Origin: UBA2336 sp037443645
Lineage (GTDB): Bacteria; Bacteroidota; Bacteroidia; Cytophagales; Cyclobacteriaceae
Assembly (NCBI GenBank): GCA_037443645.1
Contig: JBBINY010000013.1
Location: 1 to 54,353 of the forward strand
DNA: 54,353 bases
Direction: 5' to 3'
The translations under genes were made by a program, and so were the position numbers. Each line of letters opens with the position of its first letter. The stretch's first letter is position 1. Shown one piece after another: positions 33,035-41,722 of the stretch. The notes under the pieces were generated by a model that searched no databases, was not told the DNA's origin, and saw only the letters and a list, made by a program, of their open reading frames with translations.

Positions 33035-33626
33035 TTTTTCTTTTCCTTATGCCCTCCATGAAACTGCCCCGGCTTCGGGCTTCGTAGTGTGCCCGCTCAC
33101 CAAGCATAACCTGTTGATTGCTATCCGTCAGGCGGAAGGAAAACGATGCCAGCTCACCGGTTTGTGCACAGATGGCGTGAACTTTGGTAACAAATTCGGC
33201 AACTGCCAGCAGGTTGGGCATTGGGCCGAAAGGCTTTCCTTCAAAGTCCATATCCAGGCCGGCAACAATTACGCGCTTGCCATTGTTGGCAAGTGCATTG
33301 CACACTTCCACAATCGCTTCATCGAAAAACTGGGCTTCGTCAATGCCGACTACATCACAATCGCCTGCCAGCAGCAGTATATCCGAAGCAAAATGAACAG
33401 GGGTAGATCGGATGGCTCGTTCATTATGCGAAACAATGTTCTGTTCGTGGTAACGGGTGTCGGTTATTGGTTTGAAGATCTCTACGTTCTGTTTGGCAAT
33501 CAATGCCCTGTTCAGTCTTCGGATGAGTTCTTCTGTTTTGCCGGAGAACATGCAGCCGCAAATCACCTCGATCCATCCAGCCCGGCCAGTCCGGTCGTTT
33601 TTGCGAAATTGCGGCTCAACGAACAT
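33009..33626 (-). CDS. tdk: Thymidine kinase
   Basis: 205 aa, the type II (bacterial/human TK1-like) form. Walker A is ICGCMFSGKTEELIRR, Walker B CDVVGIDEAQFFDE, and the lasso region carries FRLTDSNQQVMLGERAHYEARSR; the two C-terminal zinc-site Cys pairs are replaced or missing (ICAQTGEL). It makes dTMP by salvage. ATG 33626 gives the family N-terminus; the frame is open to 33683. AAGGAG lies 17 nt upstream, too far for a normal Shine-Dalgarno. Confidence 0.94.
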   Translation of the reverse strand: MFVEPQFRKNDRTGRAGWIEVICGCMFSGKTEELIRRLNRALIAKQNVEIFKPITDTRYHEQNIVSHNERAIRSTPVHFASDILLLAGDCDVVGIDEAQFFDEAIVEVCNALANNGKRVIVAGLDMDFEGKPFGPMPNLLAVAEFVTKVHAICAQTGELASFSFRLTDSNQQVMLGERAHYEARSRGSFMEGIRKRKNESTNQPE

Positions 33627-33781
33627 GGTGCAATTTAATGACTCCTTTGGATAGTTTGTACCGGAGCCACTTCTCCCCGGCATGTCGCTAAACTTCAGCT
33701 AAATCTTGCCATATTGCATGGCAGTGATGTACCTGCTTTACTAATTTTACCGTTAAACCTGCATAACCTGGTTCATGCCGT

Positions 33782-34747
33782 ATGGATGAAAAAATCAGTC
33801 TGGAAGCTATAGCCTTGTACAGCGATGCGTTTGCAGAAAAAGTATTATCCCGATTCTTTGATAAAAACGAGCGCATTACCGGTAAAGAAATTCTCACCCT
33901 TTGTGAAGTTCAACAGGTAAACCTGTTTGTTGTTCGTGAATTGTTCAAAACCTGGCGGGAAGAAACCAAAAAGCTTAAAAGTCCTTACTTTGATTACAAC
34001 GGGGATGAAGTTAAAGAGGCGATTGAAAAATTTATGGGTATTTTGTCTCAGCATATCCTCATTGACCGGGCGCATTTTACGCCCCTGCTAAAAAAGGCTG
34101 TAAGTGCTACTATGCTCGTTATTTTTAATCCTTACGATTATTTCTCTGTGCTTATTTCGGGCACGGGTAATAAGTTGGACGTAACTGCCTTCCGCGAAGA
34201 GATCAAGTACCAGAAGATAAACAAAGCACCCCTTGAGCGACTTCTGCAGAAATTGGACGAACGCCATGTTTCTGAAATTTCGGGTAACGAAGCGTTTGCT
34301 ATTCTTGATCAGATTCTGGAAGAAGTAAATTTTACACCTGAAGATGTAGAGCCTTACCTCGATCAGTTCAGCAAAGTTGAAAAATTAAGTCCCGATTCAT
34401 TCTACATAAAAAAAGCCGAACCGAAACCAGCGCCCGTACCCGTTGCGCAGCCAAATGCAGTCCAGCAGGCGCCCAGGGAAGAGAAAAAACAAAAAACTAC
34501 CCTGGCCGACAACTATCAGAAGATAGATAAGATAAAAGACCGGCTTACCATTAATCAGAAGTTTATGTTCACCAAGGTGCTCTTCAATGGCGATTTTGAA
34601 TTGTTCAGCAAAGCAGTAGATGATATTGACCGGCAGGATAGTATGACCGGAGCCATGAAATACCTTACCCGGTTTGAGGATGAATGGGACAAAGAAAGTG
34701 ATGAGTACCTTGAGTTTATGGAGATTATTGAAAAGCGCTTCGGCTGA
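33782..34747 (+). CDS. Conserved Cytophagales-type protein of unknown function
   Basis: 321 aa, soluble and helical, with three parts. The N-terminal domain (1-200) has ISLEAIALYSDAFAEKVLSRFF. A Pro/Ala/Lys linker follows (EPKPAPVPVAQPNAV, about 215-245). The C-terminal domain (250-321) carries ADNYQKIDKIKDRLTINQKFMFTKVLFNGD and DIDRQDSMTGAMKYLT. Similar C-terminal segments occur in Bacteroidetes proteins of unknown role; I recognise no characterised family. It is convergent with purN and flush with its stop codon. Confidence 0.75.
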   Translation: MDEKISLEAIALYSDAFAEKVLSRFFDKNERITGKEILTLCEVQQVNLFVVRELFKTWREETKKLKSPYFDYNGDEVKEAIEKFMGILSQHILIDRAHFTPLLKKAVSATMLVIFNPYDYFSVLISGTGNKLDVTAFREEIKYQKINKAPLERLLQKLDERHVSEISGNEAFAILDQILEEVNFTPEDVEPYLDQFSKVEKLSPDSFYIKKAEPKPAPVPVAQPNAVQQAPREEKKQKTTLADNYQKIDKIKDRLTINQKFMFTKVLFNGDFELFSKAVDDIDRQDSMTGAMKYLTRFEDEWDKESDEYLEFMEIIEKRFG

Positions 34748-35344
34748 TCAGGAGTTCCTCACCCATTTTTCGATAACATCCGGGTAATGCCGGTATTCCA
34801 ACGCATGCACTTTAGCTGCAATTTCTTCAGCCGTTTCAGATCCTGAAAGCGTTACTTTCGCCTGCAGTAATACTTTTCCATCATCATAGTGTTCATTTAC
34901 CAGGTGAATCGTGATGCCGGTTTCTTTTTCATCGGCTGCCTTTACTGCTTCGTGCACCCGCATGCCGTACATGCCTTTGCCGCCATACTTGGGCAACAGC
35001 GCTGGGTGGATGTTAATGATTCTTCCAGAATACTTTTTCACCAGATTATCAGGCACAAGCCACAGGAAGCCTGCCAGCACAAGATGGGTTATCTTCTTTT
35101 CAGAAAGCCAGTTTAACACGTCTTCCGATTCACGAAACTGGAAGCGATTGAAAACCAGGGTCGGCACATTAAATTTTTTGGCACGCTCCAGCGCGTAAGC
35201 ATCCGGATTATTGCTTAACAAGGCCTCAACGATAACCGTTGGGTGGTTAGCAAAATGTGCCATGATGGCTTCGGCATTGGTGCCATTACCCGAGGCAAAC
35301 AGGGCGATGCGTTTTTTTTGAGAAGGAATGCCTGAGCCTGTCAT
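34748..35344 (-). CDS. purN: Phosphoribosylglycinamide formyltransferase
   Basis: 198 aa. Family features are IALFASGNGTNAEAI, LAGFLWLVPDNLVKKYSGRIINIHPALLPKYGG with the catalytic Asn/His, and TGITIHLVNEHYDDGKVLLQ with the Asp. It transfers a formyl group from 10-formyl-THF to GAR in purine synthesis. The ATG at 35344 follows a -7 box by only 7 nt. Confidence 0.95.
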   Translation of the reverse strand: MTGSGIPSQKKRIALFASGNGTNAEAIMAHFANHPTVIVEALLSNNPDAYALERAKKFNVPTLVFNRFQFRESEDVLNWLSEKKITHLVLAGFLWLVPDNLVKKYSGRIINIHPALLPKYGGKGMYGMRVHEAVKAADEKETGITIHLVNEHYDDGKVLLQAKVTLSGSETAEEIAAKVHALEYRHYPDVIEKWVRNS

Positions 35345-35351
35345 AACCCGT

Positions 35352-35359
35352 CAAACTTA
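35352..35359 (-). promoter_or_regulatory. -7 box for purN close to the start codon
   Basis: The minus strand reads TAAGTTTG, a perfect match, 7 nt before the ATG; a transcript start a few bases downstream would leave almost no leader. Confidence 0.45.
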
Positions 35360-35394
35360 ACCGAAAAGATAGTATATGAAAAATTCAAGGGCGT

Positions 35395-36240
35395 CTATAC
35401 AATGGCCATGCTTAAAATGCCCAACAGCATAATCACCTTACAAAAGCTGCTCAGCCAGCCAAAGTCACGAACAGTATCTGCCCGTGCCAGCCGTGAAAGC
35501 AGCCAGGCGAGGGGCACAAACAGAAACATAATGAAGTAAATCATCTGAAGTTGCAAATAGGCGTAGTTGATAAACAAGACACTGAGGGCAAATGCAAGCG
35601 TAAGAATATAAAGGAAAGTTTTGGTTTTTCGGAGGCCCCAAACAATGGGCAGGGTTTTGCAACCGTAGGTATTATCGCCTTTCAGGTCTTCCATATCTTT
35701 TATGATCTCGCGGATAAGTGTCATAAAAAAAGCGAACGTTGCATAGATGATAACCAGGAGATTAGGCGTTTGATACAAAACATTGATTACTGCAATTGAA
35801 AGCCCGGTGAGAAGCGAAACGGCAAGGTTTCCGATAAAAGGCAGGCGCTTCAGTAAGTTTGAATAGAACCAAAGCAACACAACGGAGAAAAAATTAACGA
35901 CCACAATCCACCACGATAAGAGCAAGCCCAGGGCAATTCCTGTAACCGACAACACGGCATGAAGAATGATGGCAAACCTGCGATGAATAAGTTTGCCCAC
36001 CACTACCCGCCCCGGCCGGTTTATGATGTCTATTTTCATGTCGTAGTAATCATTTATCGCATATCCTGCAGCGGCAATTAGCGTAGTTGACAACACCAGC
36101 ACCGCCAGCCGCCAGTCGGTGAGGGTGTGGCTGCCAACCAGAAAGTAGGCTGTAAAATATTGGGCCAATGCAAGAATAGCCAGGTTCCATGCCCGGGTGA
36201 GACGGAGAAACGATTCCACTATTGTTTTTTGTGAAGCCAT
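35395..36240 (-). CDS. UbiA-family prenyltransferase
   Basis: 281 aa with eight to nine membrane segments. The first Asp-rich motif is AINDYYDMKIDIINRPGR (NDxxDxxxD) and the second DMEDLKGD. Bacteroidetes homologues are named geranylgeranylglycerol-phosphate geranylgeranyltransferase; the isoprenoid acceptor here could also be a quinone precursor. Reaction specificity cannot be decided. It is a separate transcript with a -7 box 10 nt upstream. Confidence 0.87.
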   Translation of the reverse strand: MASQKTIVESFLRLTRAWNLAILALAQYFTAYFLVGSHTLTDWRLAVLVLSTTLIAAAGYAINDYYDMKIDIINRPGRVVVGKLIHRRFAIILHAVLSVTGIALGLLLSWWIVVVNFFSVVLLWFYSNLLKRLPFIGNLAVSLLTGLSIAVINVLYQTPNLLVIIYATFAFFMTLIREIIKDMEDLKGDNTYGCKTLPIVWGLRKTKTFLYILTLAFALSVLFINYAYLQLQMIYFIMFLFVPLAWLLSRLARADTVRDFGWLSSFCKVIMLLGILSMAIV

Positions 36241-36250
36241 GGTGGGTGAG

Positions 36251-36258
36251 CAAAGGTA
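36251..36258 (-). promoter_or_regulatory. -7 box for the UbiA gene
   Basis: The minus strand reads TACCTTTG, a perfect match, 10 nt before the ATG, predicting a leader of about 5 nt. Confidence 0.5.
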
Positions 36259-36313
36259 AGCACCCCCCGCACTATTTCCTTAAAGCGGAATTCCACCGGA
36301 TTTTATGGAATCA

Positions 36314-38668
36314 TTAAAATTTCAGGCGCAGCATAAGCAGTACATTACGACCCGCCTGCGGATAGTAATAGGCGGTTCCGTAGTAGGAATACCCGTTTGA
36401 AGCATAGTGGGAATCAAAAACATTATTGAGGAGGAAGCTTGCCTGCATACTGGCAACATTCTTTAGCGGAACATCAACTTCCAGGCGGATGTCGTGTATA
36501 AAATATGCATCGAGTTGTAAGGCATCGTTACCGGTGTTGTCAAGATATTGCCGGCCCACATATTTACTGAGGAATGAAGTGGTGATTAGTTTGTGAACTT
36601 TCCATGATAACTGACTGCCAGAGATGATTTGAGGCGAAAGTATGATCGGGGTGTTGCGTGTAATGAGATCGTTATTGGAGTCGGTAAACGTATAATTCCG
36701 GTTGATATTTTTGCTCCAAGTGGCATTAAAGTTCCAGGTGAATGCCTGGCTTAACCGGATCCGTGAGGAAACCTCAATTCCTGTACGATAACTCCGGCCC
36801 ACATTGGCCCTTATGGGGTTGCCAACATTATCGAGTTCACCCGTCAGTACCAGTTGGTTTTTGTAATTCATCAGGTAGAAGTTTGCTTCAAGGGCATATG
36901 CCTGTGTACGCTTTTTCCAACCGGCTTCAAGGTTACCGAGCCGCTCGGGTTTTGGCTGGACCTCTGTGTTCAGGTAATCGGTGCGGTTGGGCTCGCGATG
37001 GGCCACCGCATAGGAAGCATACACCATGCTTTGAGCTTTGAATAAATAGCTGATGCCCACCTTGGGATTGAAAAAGTTGAACCTTTCCTTTACCGCATAG
37101 CCACGTTGATCATCACGAATGCCTGCGGTTTCATAAAACACATGCCTGAATTGCAAATCAAGGAATCCGTTTATCTTCCGGGTTATGTCGTGGTTGATTT
37201 TACCATAAACACTTGCATCATTTTTCAGTGAGGTTCCGTCATAGTATGCATAATCGGGGGTAGGAACAGCGGCAGCAAATTGCGCCCAGATCAGTTTTCC
37301 AAAATGGCGGGCATTGCCGTATTGATTCAATGCGCCACCAAGGGTTAAGGTGGTGCGGTCTTTTTCGTAGTTAAATGAGAAGGTGGTCCCGTAAAAGCGG
37401 TTATCAAGCCACTTCTGCACAACAACATCCATTGCGCTAATTGTTGTGTCGCCAATGGTATACTCAGGTAGTCCCAGGTATTTCAGCGAATCGCCCTGGT
37501 GATATTCCTCATAAAAGCCGAACCCTTTGGTGTAGTGCAACGACAGGTTGGTATTCCAGCGCGGGTTTAGCTGATGTGAAAAATGAAGCTGGTAATGATT
37601 TTGTGTATAGTTGTCAATCTGGTTTTCATAATACCGGATCACGTTGAAATTCTCATCATAAATCGCCCCCGCATAATTAAAGCGTCTGTTCTGCATCATG
37701 GTTGCCTCATCCAATCCATACCATGCCTGGTAGGTGATTTCCTTACCACCGAATGCAAGCGCTTTGATGGTTGTATTTTTTCCGTGGTAGCCTCCGCTAA
37801 GGTAGTAGGATCCAAGATCGGAAGATGCACGCTCAATATATCCATCAGAAGTGATCCGCGATACGCGGGCATCAAATGCCCACCGGTTCTGGATCAAACC
37901 GGTTCCGCTTTGAAAAGTATACCGTTGTGTATTGAATGATCCCACAGCAACCGTAGCCTCGGCATACGGCTCACTGACCAGTGAGGTGGTTTGCAGGTTT
38001 ATGGTTCCGCCAAAGGCACTTCCACCGTTGGTTGACGTTCCTACTCCCCGTTGCACCTGAATGCTTTGTGTGGACGAAGCAATGTCCGGAACGTCAACCC
38101 AGAATGTACCCTGCGATTCGCTATCATTATATGGAATGCCGTTAATGGTTACGTTAATCCGTGTTGCATCGCTTCCGCGGATGCGCAAACCTGTATAGCC
38201 AATGCCATTTCCGGCATCGGAAGTGGCCACCAGTGAAGGAGTCCAGTTGAGCAGCATTGGAATATCCTGCCCGAAGTTTTGCTGTTGCAATTCTGCTTTT
38301 GAAACGGTAGTGAATGTAGTCGGAGTTTTTTCACCTGCCCGCGTTGCTGTAATCAGTATTTCATCGGTCAGTCGGGTTGCCTCTTCCAACCCGATCAGTA
38401 TATTCTGATCCTGGGCGTTTACCATTACCTGTTTCGTTACATAACCGACAAACCGGATTTCAAGCATGGTTCCTTCCTGCTCCGATCGCATGATGCTGAA
38501 GTTTCCATTTTGATCGGTTATCGCTGTTACCCGGTCGTTTAACCGGGTAACAGTAGCTCCTGCCAGAACTGCTTTTGTTTTGGCATCTTCTACTTTCCCG
38601 TTAAGGGTTTGGCCATAGACGCACCCGCTAACAAACAGGCAGCAGATTGCAGTGATTTTTTTGAACAT
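36314..38668 (-). CDS. TonB-dependent receptor, probably for thiamine or a precursor
   Basis: 784 aa. Signal peptide (MFKKITAICCLFVSGCVYGQ), a carboxypeptidase-regulatory domain (LNGKVEDAKTKAVLAGATV, about 22-105), a TonB box/plug starting DEILITATRAGEKTPTTFTTVSK, and a 22-strand beta-barrel ending RNVLLMLRLKF. TonB receptors import scarce ligands across the outer membrane using ExbB/D-TonB. The TPP riboswitch in its leader points to thiamine, HMP or a phosphate form as ligand (established for the riboswitch-regulated omr1 type in this phylum, inferred here). The ATG at 38668 begins the signal peptide; the frame to 38776 would enter the riboswitch. Confidence 0.9.
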   Translation of the reverse strand: MFKKITAICCLFVSGCVYGQTLNGKVEDAKTKAVLAGATVTRLNDRVTAITDQNGNFSIMRSEQEGTMLEIRFVGYVTKQVMVNAQDQNILIGLEEATRLTDEILITATRAGEKTPTTFTTVSKAELQQQNFGQDIPMLLNWTPSLVATSDAGNGIGYTGLRIRGSDATRINVTINGIPYNDSESQGTFWVDVPDIASSTQSIQVQRGVGTSTNGGSAFGGTINLQTTSLVSEPYAEATVAVGSFNTQRYTFQSGTGLIQNRWAFDARVSRITSDGYIERASSDLGSYYLSGGYHGKNTTIKALAFGGKEITYQAWYGLDEATMMQNRRFNYAGAIYDENFNVIRYYENQIDNYTQNHYQLHFSHQLNPRWNTNLSLHYTKGFGFYEEYHQGDSLKYLGLPEYTIGDTTISAMDVVVQKWLDNRFYGTTFSFNYEKDRTTLTLGGALNQYGNARHFGKLIWAQFAAAVPTPDYAYYDGTSLKNDASVYGKINHDITRKINGFLDLQFRHVFYETAGIRDDQRGYAVKERFNFFNPKVGISYLFKAQSMVYASYAVAHREPNRTDYLNTEVQPKPERLGNLEAGWKKRTQAYALEANFYLMNYKNQLVLTGELDNVGNPIRANVGRSYRTGIEVSSRIRLSQAFTWNFNATWSKNINRNYTFTDSNNDLITRNTPIILSPQIISGSQLSWKVHKLITTSFLSKYVGRQYLDNTGNDALQLDAYFIHDIRLEVDVPLKNVASMQASFLLNNVFDSHYASNGYSYYGTAYYYPQAGRNVLLMLRLKF

Positions 38669-38727
38669 GGTTACCAATTGGTTTAAGCCTGCAGTACATA
38701 GGGGAATGGTCCTGCTTACGTTAAACC

Positions 38728-38746
38728 GTCCTGATAGCATCAGGAC
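38728..38746 (-). promoter_or_regulatory. Expression-platform hairpin after the TPP riboswitch
   Basis: GTCCTGAT-AGC-ATCAGGAC is a perfect inverted repeat in the leader between riboswitch and start codon. It lacks a long U run (followed by GGTTTAACG), so control may be translational or by a weak terminator. Confidence 0.5.
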
Positions 38747-38750
38747 TTTG

Positions 38751-38828
38751 CCTCCCTTCGGCCGCATTACCGGCATCAGGTTCTGTGGGTATATTCTCAG
38801 CCCGTTATTTTAAGGCACCCCTTACGGG
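38751..38828 (-). ncRNA. TPP (THI-box) riboswitch
   Basis: Read on the minus strand: AGGGGTGCC, GGGCTGAGA, ACCC, GAACCTGATGCCGGTAATGCCGGC-like GAACCTGAT...GGTAATGC, then CGAAGGGAGG. These are the conserved P2/P3 and P4/P5 bulges (CUGAGA, ACCUGAU, UAAUGC, GGGA) of thiamine pyrophosphate riboswitches. It precedes the TonB receptor by about 80 nt. High TPP should turn the receptor off. Confidence 0.93.
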
Positions 38829-38836
38829 CAAATGTA
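38829..38836 (-). promoter_or_regulatory. -7 box for the riboswitch/TonB receptor transcript
   Basis: The minus strand reads TACATTTG, a perfect match that places the transcript start at the first base pairs of the riboswitch. Confidence 0.6.
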
Positions 38837-38873
38837 ATAAGAATCCGCATTCTGATTTGTGCGTTCAAAATTC

Positions 38874-38881
38874 TATTTTTG
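38874..38881 (+). promoter_or_regulatory. -7 box for the biotin-carrier gene directly before the start codon
   Basis: TATTTTTG matches TAnnTTTG and ends 3 nt before the ATG at 38885. TTTG at 38856-38859 is a weak -33 candidate (14-nt spacing). The transcript may be leaderless. Confidence 0.45.
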
Positions 38882-38884
38882 AAC

Positions 38885-39379
38885 ATGCTCATCGCCCGGG
38901 TAAATGCTAAGGAGTTCACCATTACGTCTGAAGATAGAAACTTGCTTGTTAACAACCAGAAACTGGATTGGGAAGTCGTTCAGATCGGAGAGGGTTATTT
39001 TCATATCCTGCACAACCAGCGAAGTTACCGGGCCGAAGTAGTGAAGGCCGATCCGGAAGCAAAAACATTCACCCTGAAAATAAACGGTAAGAAGTACGAA
39101 GTAGCTGTTAAAGACAGGTTTGATCTGCTGCTGGAGAAACTCGGCATGAACAATTCTTCAGCCGGCACCCTCAATTCCGTTAAGGCTCCCATGCCGGGTC
39201 TAATTGTTGAGCTGAAAGTAGCTGCCGGTGATCAGGTACAGGCAGGCGATCCGCTGCTTATTCTGGAGGCTATGAAAATGGAAAATGTTTTGAAATCATC
39301 CGGCCAGGCAGTTGTTAAGGCCGTTAACGTGAAGAAGGGAGAGAGCGTGGAAAAAGGTCAGGTGCTGATTGAATTCTAG
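38885..39379 (+). CDS. Biotin carboxyl carrier domain protein
   Basis: 164 aa. The N-terminal half (about 1-85) is a beta-rich extension; the C-terminal biotinyl domain starts VKAPMPGLIVELKV and holds the biotinylation motif EAMKMEN (Lys near residue 130), ending GQVLIEF. This resembles the carrier subunit of acyl-CoA carboxylases of the propionyl/methylcrotonyl type; the carboxylase subunits are not nearby. The ATG at 38885 follows the -7 box by 3 nt. Confidence 0.9.
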   Translation: MLIARVNAKEFTITSEDRNLLVNNQKLDWEVVQIGEGYFHILHNQRSYRAEVVKADPEAKTFTLKINGKKYEVAVKDRFDLLLEKLGMNNSSAGTLNSVKAPMPGLIVELKVAAGDQVQAGDPLLILEAMKMENVLKSSGQAVVKAVNVKKGESVEKGQVLIEF

Positions 39380-39435
39380 GCCTTTGATGCATGCAGCAAT
39401 TCTGAATATATTGCCTGAATTTTAGCTGATACGGT

Positions 39436-40143
39436 ATGAAATACAAACGCATTCTGCTCAAACTTAGTGGTGAGTCCCTGCAAGGCTCATCGAAAGAAAC
39501 CCACATTGATCCGGCCATGTTGGAGCAGTATTCTGAAGAAGTAAAGCGCGTTAGGGAAAAGGGAGTTGAAGTGGCCATCGTAATTGGCGGAGGAAACATT
39601 TTTCGCGGAGGTGAAGCGGATGCGCTGGGTATTGACAGGGTTCAGGGAGATTACATGGGTATGCTTGCCACCGTAATTAATGCCATGGCCTTGCAAAGCG
39701 CCCTTGAACGACACGGACTATATACCCGGCTGATGTCGGGCATTAAGATGGAGCAGGTTTGCGAACCGTTTATCAGGCGCAGGGCCATCCGGCACCTGGA
39801 GAAAGGCCGGATTGTGATTTTCGGTGCCGGCATCGGCAACCCTTACTTCACCACCGACTCCACGGCAAGTTTGAGGGCTATTGAAATTCAGGCAAATGTG
39901 GTGCTGAAGGGCACACGGGTGGATGGCGTGTATAATAAGGATCCGGAGAAGTTTAATGATGCCGTTCGGTTCAGCAAATTGTCGTTTCAGGAAGCGTATG
40001 AAAAAAACCTGAACATTATGGACATGACAGCCTTTACGCTGTGCATGGAAAATAAACTGCCGATTATTGTCTTTGATATGAATAAGAAAGGAAACCTGAT
40101 GAAAGTGGCTATGGGTGAAGAAGCCGGCACGCTGATCAGCTAA
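39436..40143 (+). CDS. pyrH: UMP kinase
   Basis: 235 aa. Amino-acid-kinase fold: YKRILLKLSGESLQG, VIVIGGGNIFRG-like VAIVIGGGNIFRG, and DGVYNKDPEKF. It converts UMP to UDP and is essential. It lies 73 bp upstream of frr, the classic pyrH-frr pair. Confidence 0.97.
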   Translation: MKYKRILLKLSGESLQGSSKETHIDPAMLEQYSEEVKRVREKGVEVAIVIGGGNIFRGGEADALGIDRVQGDYMGMLATVINAMALQSALERHGLYTRLMSGIKMEQVCEPFIRRRAIRHLEKGRIVIFGAGIGNPYFTTDSTASLRAIEIQANVVLKGTRVDGVYNKDPEKFNDAVRFSKLSFQEAYEKNLNIMDMTAFTLCMENKLPIIVFDMNKKGNLMKVAMGEEAGTLIS

Positions 40144-40216
40144 ATTCTTTTTCCGGAAACGATTTCAAATGTGTAATTTGAGTTTCGTTTTTCTGCTCCG
40201 AAAAATAAGTTGAGTT

Positions 40217-40771
40217 ATGGAAGAGATTGAAATGTACCTTGAGGATGCCAAAGAGCACATGGTTAAAACACTAAATCATGTGGGGCATGAACTGACTAAA
40301 ATCCGCGCAGGCAAAGCCAATCCGGCCATGCTGGATGGGGTGCAGGTTTCTTATTACGGAACCCTGACACCGCTGAACCAGGTTTCCTCCATGACCACAC
40401 CCGATGCGCGGTCAATATTTATTAAACCTTGGGAAAAAAACCTGATCGCTGAAATTGAAAAAGCTATCCGCGATGCAAACCTGGGGCTCAACCCTCAAAA
40501 TGACGGCCAGCAGGTAATTGTTAATATCCCCATGTTAACGGAAGAAAGGCGCAAGCAGTTGGTAAAGCAGGTGGGTCATGAGTGTGAACAGGGCCGCATA
40601 AGCATCCGCAACATCCGCAAGGAGACCAACGAACACCTGAAAAAGATTAAAGGTGCTTCGGAAGATGACATTAAAGATGCAGAAGGCACCGTTCAACGAA
40701 TTACCGATGAGTTCATCGGGAAGATTGATGCCCTTATGAAGAAGAAAGAAAGCGAGATTTTAACTGTGTAA
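40217..40771 (+). CDS. frr: Ribosome recycling factor
   Basis: 184 aa, full length, three-helix bundle: HELTKIRAGKANPAMLDGV, VSSMTTPDARSIFIKPWEKN, NIPMLTEERRKQLVKQV and RKETNEHLKKIKGASEDDIKDAE. It splits post-termination ribosomes with EF-G. It follows pyrH and precedes a small membrane-protein gene by 10 bp. Confidence 0.97.
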   Translation: MEEIEMYLEDAKEHMVKTLNHVGHELTKIRAGKANPAMLDGVQVSYYGTLTPLNQVSSMTTPDARSIFIKPWEKNLIAEIEKAIRDANLGLNPQNDGQQVIVNIPMLTEERRKQLVKQVGHECEQGRISIRNIRKETNEHLKKIKGASEDDIKDAEGTVQRITDEFIGKIDALMKKKESEILTV

Positions 40772-40781
40772 AAGGTTTCGC

Positions 40782-41207
40782 ATGGATGATCAAAGTTTTA
40801 TAGGTCGCGCCAAAGCGGCAACCTCGAAGTTCATAAAGCGAACATTACTTGTTTTACTGATTGTTGGCATTGCGGTAATAGCCTTTTTATATGTTGGCGT
40901 TTTTGAGCGCGGTGTAATGGCTGGCAAAGTGCTTCGCATCGCTGAAAAGGGTGTGATCTTCAAAACCTATGAAGGACAGTTGAGTCGCGAAGCCTTTGGA
41001 ACACTGAAGAATGCGAGCCCACTGTCCGAAACGTACGACTTTTCTGTAGAGACCAGCGAAACCCATGTGCTTGAAAACCTTCGGGCGGTAGCACTAACCG
41101 GTGAACGTGTCAACCTTCATTTTGTGAAGCGCTATATGAAATTCCCCTGGCGTGGCGATACGCGGGTTTTTATAACTCGTGTTGAACGCGGTGCTCCTCA
41201 ACAATGA
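40782..41207 (+). CDS. One-TM protein of unknown function
   Basis: 141 aa. N-terminal cytoplasmic stretch, a membrane segment LVLLIVGIAVIAFLYVGVF (about 22-42), then an extracytoplasmic part of about 95 aa with GKVLRIAEKGVIFKTYEGQL. Homologues in this phylum are sometimes mislabelled 6-phosphogluconate dehydrogenase; nothing here supports that. The stop overlaps the next gene by ATGA. Confidence 0.75.
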   Translation: MDDQSFIGRAKAATSKFIKRTLLVLLIVGIAVIAFLYVGVFERGVMAGKVLRIAEKGVIFKTYEGQLSREAFGTLKNASPLSETYDFSVETSETHVLENLRAVALTGERVNLHFVKRYMKFPWRGDTRVFITRVERGAPQQ

Positions 41208-41722
41208 GGTGTGTTTTATTGATTGGGTTTGTTTTAGCGGCTGTGACAGGTTCAGCACAGCGTAAAATGAATTTTCCTTCCGGATCATCGCTGATCAAAT
41301 TATTTCTAAGAGGTGGCGGACAATATACCGGCATCCTGCTGGATGCGGATGATGCCGGAGTGCAGGTAGCCAAATTAACCAACCTGGACGAAGTAAGCCG
41401 GTTTGCGCCTGAGGAAATACAGCGAGTTGAAATCCGGAAGGTGAACAGCGTAAGACGCAACACGGCTATTGGTGCGGGCGTTGGTTTTATCATGGGGTTT
41501 GCAATTGGCTGGGAGGAATATAAAACCGGAAGCGGGGCGGACATTAATCAGTGGGGACATGCAACCGGAGGTGGTTTGCTGGGTGCATTTTCCGGAGGTT
41601 TTATCGGGTTTCTTACCGGACTTGCCACAAAGCAATACCACGTACTGGGAAGTAAAGAACGATACCTCACCATCCTGCCGCAACTTAACCGATATAAACC
41701 TGCATTACGCCATGAGGAGTGA
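41204..41722 (+). CDS. Secreted or outer-membrane glycine-zipper protein
   Basis: 172 aa. Signal peptide MRCVLLIGFVLAAVTGSAQ, a beta-rich middle (GQYTGILLDADDAGVQV) and a Gly-rich double helix (GAGVGFIMGFAIG and GGGLLGAFSGGFIGFLTGLA), like glycine-zipper membrane-insertion segments. Function is unknown. It overlaps both neighbours (4 bp upstream, 11 bp downstream), so it is part of a tight operon. Confidence 0.72.
   Translation: MRCVLLIGFVLAAVTGSAQRKMNFPSGSSLIKLFLRGGGQYTGILLDADDAGVQVAKLTNLDEVSRFAPEEIQRVEIRKVNSVRRNTAIGAGVGFIMGFAIGWEEYKTGSGADINQWGHATGGGLLGAFSGGFIGFLTGLATKQYHVLGSKERYLTILPQLNRYKPALRHEE

Noticed and set aside
33640..33655. AAGGAG upstream of tdk as a Shine-Dalgarno site
   Set aside because: It is 17 nt from the ATG, outside the usable range, and the phylum rarely uses such sites.
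38669..38776. Extension of the TonB receptor into its leader
   Set aside because: The 36 extra codons overlap the riboswitch and its hairpin; the signal peptide starts at ATG 38668.
41469..41711. Upstream extension of the saccharopine dehydrogenase-like gene
   Set aside because: It falls within the glycine-zipper gene in another frame; the nucleotide-binding N-terminus starts at 41712.
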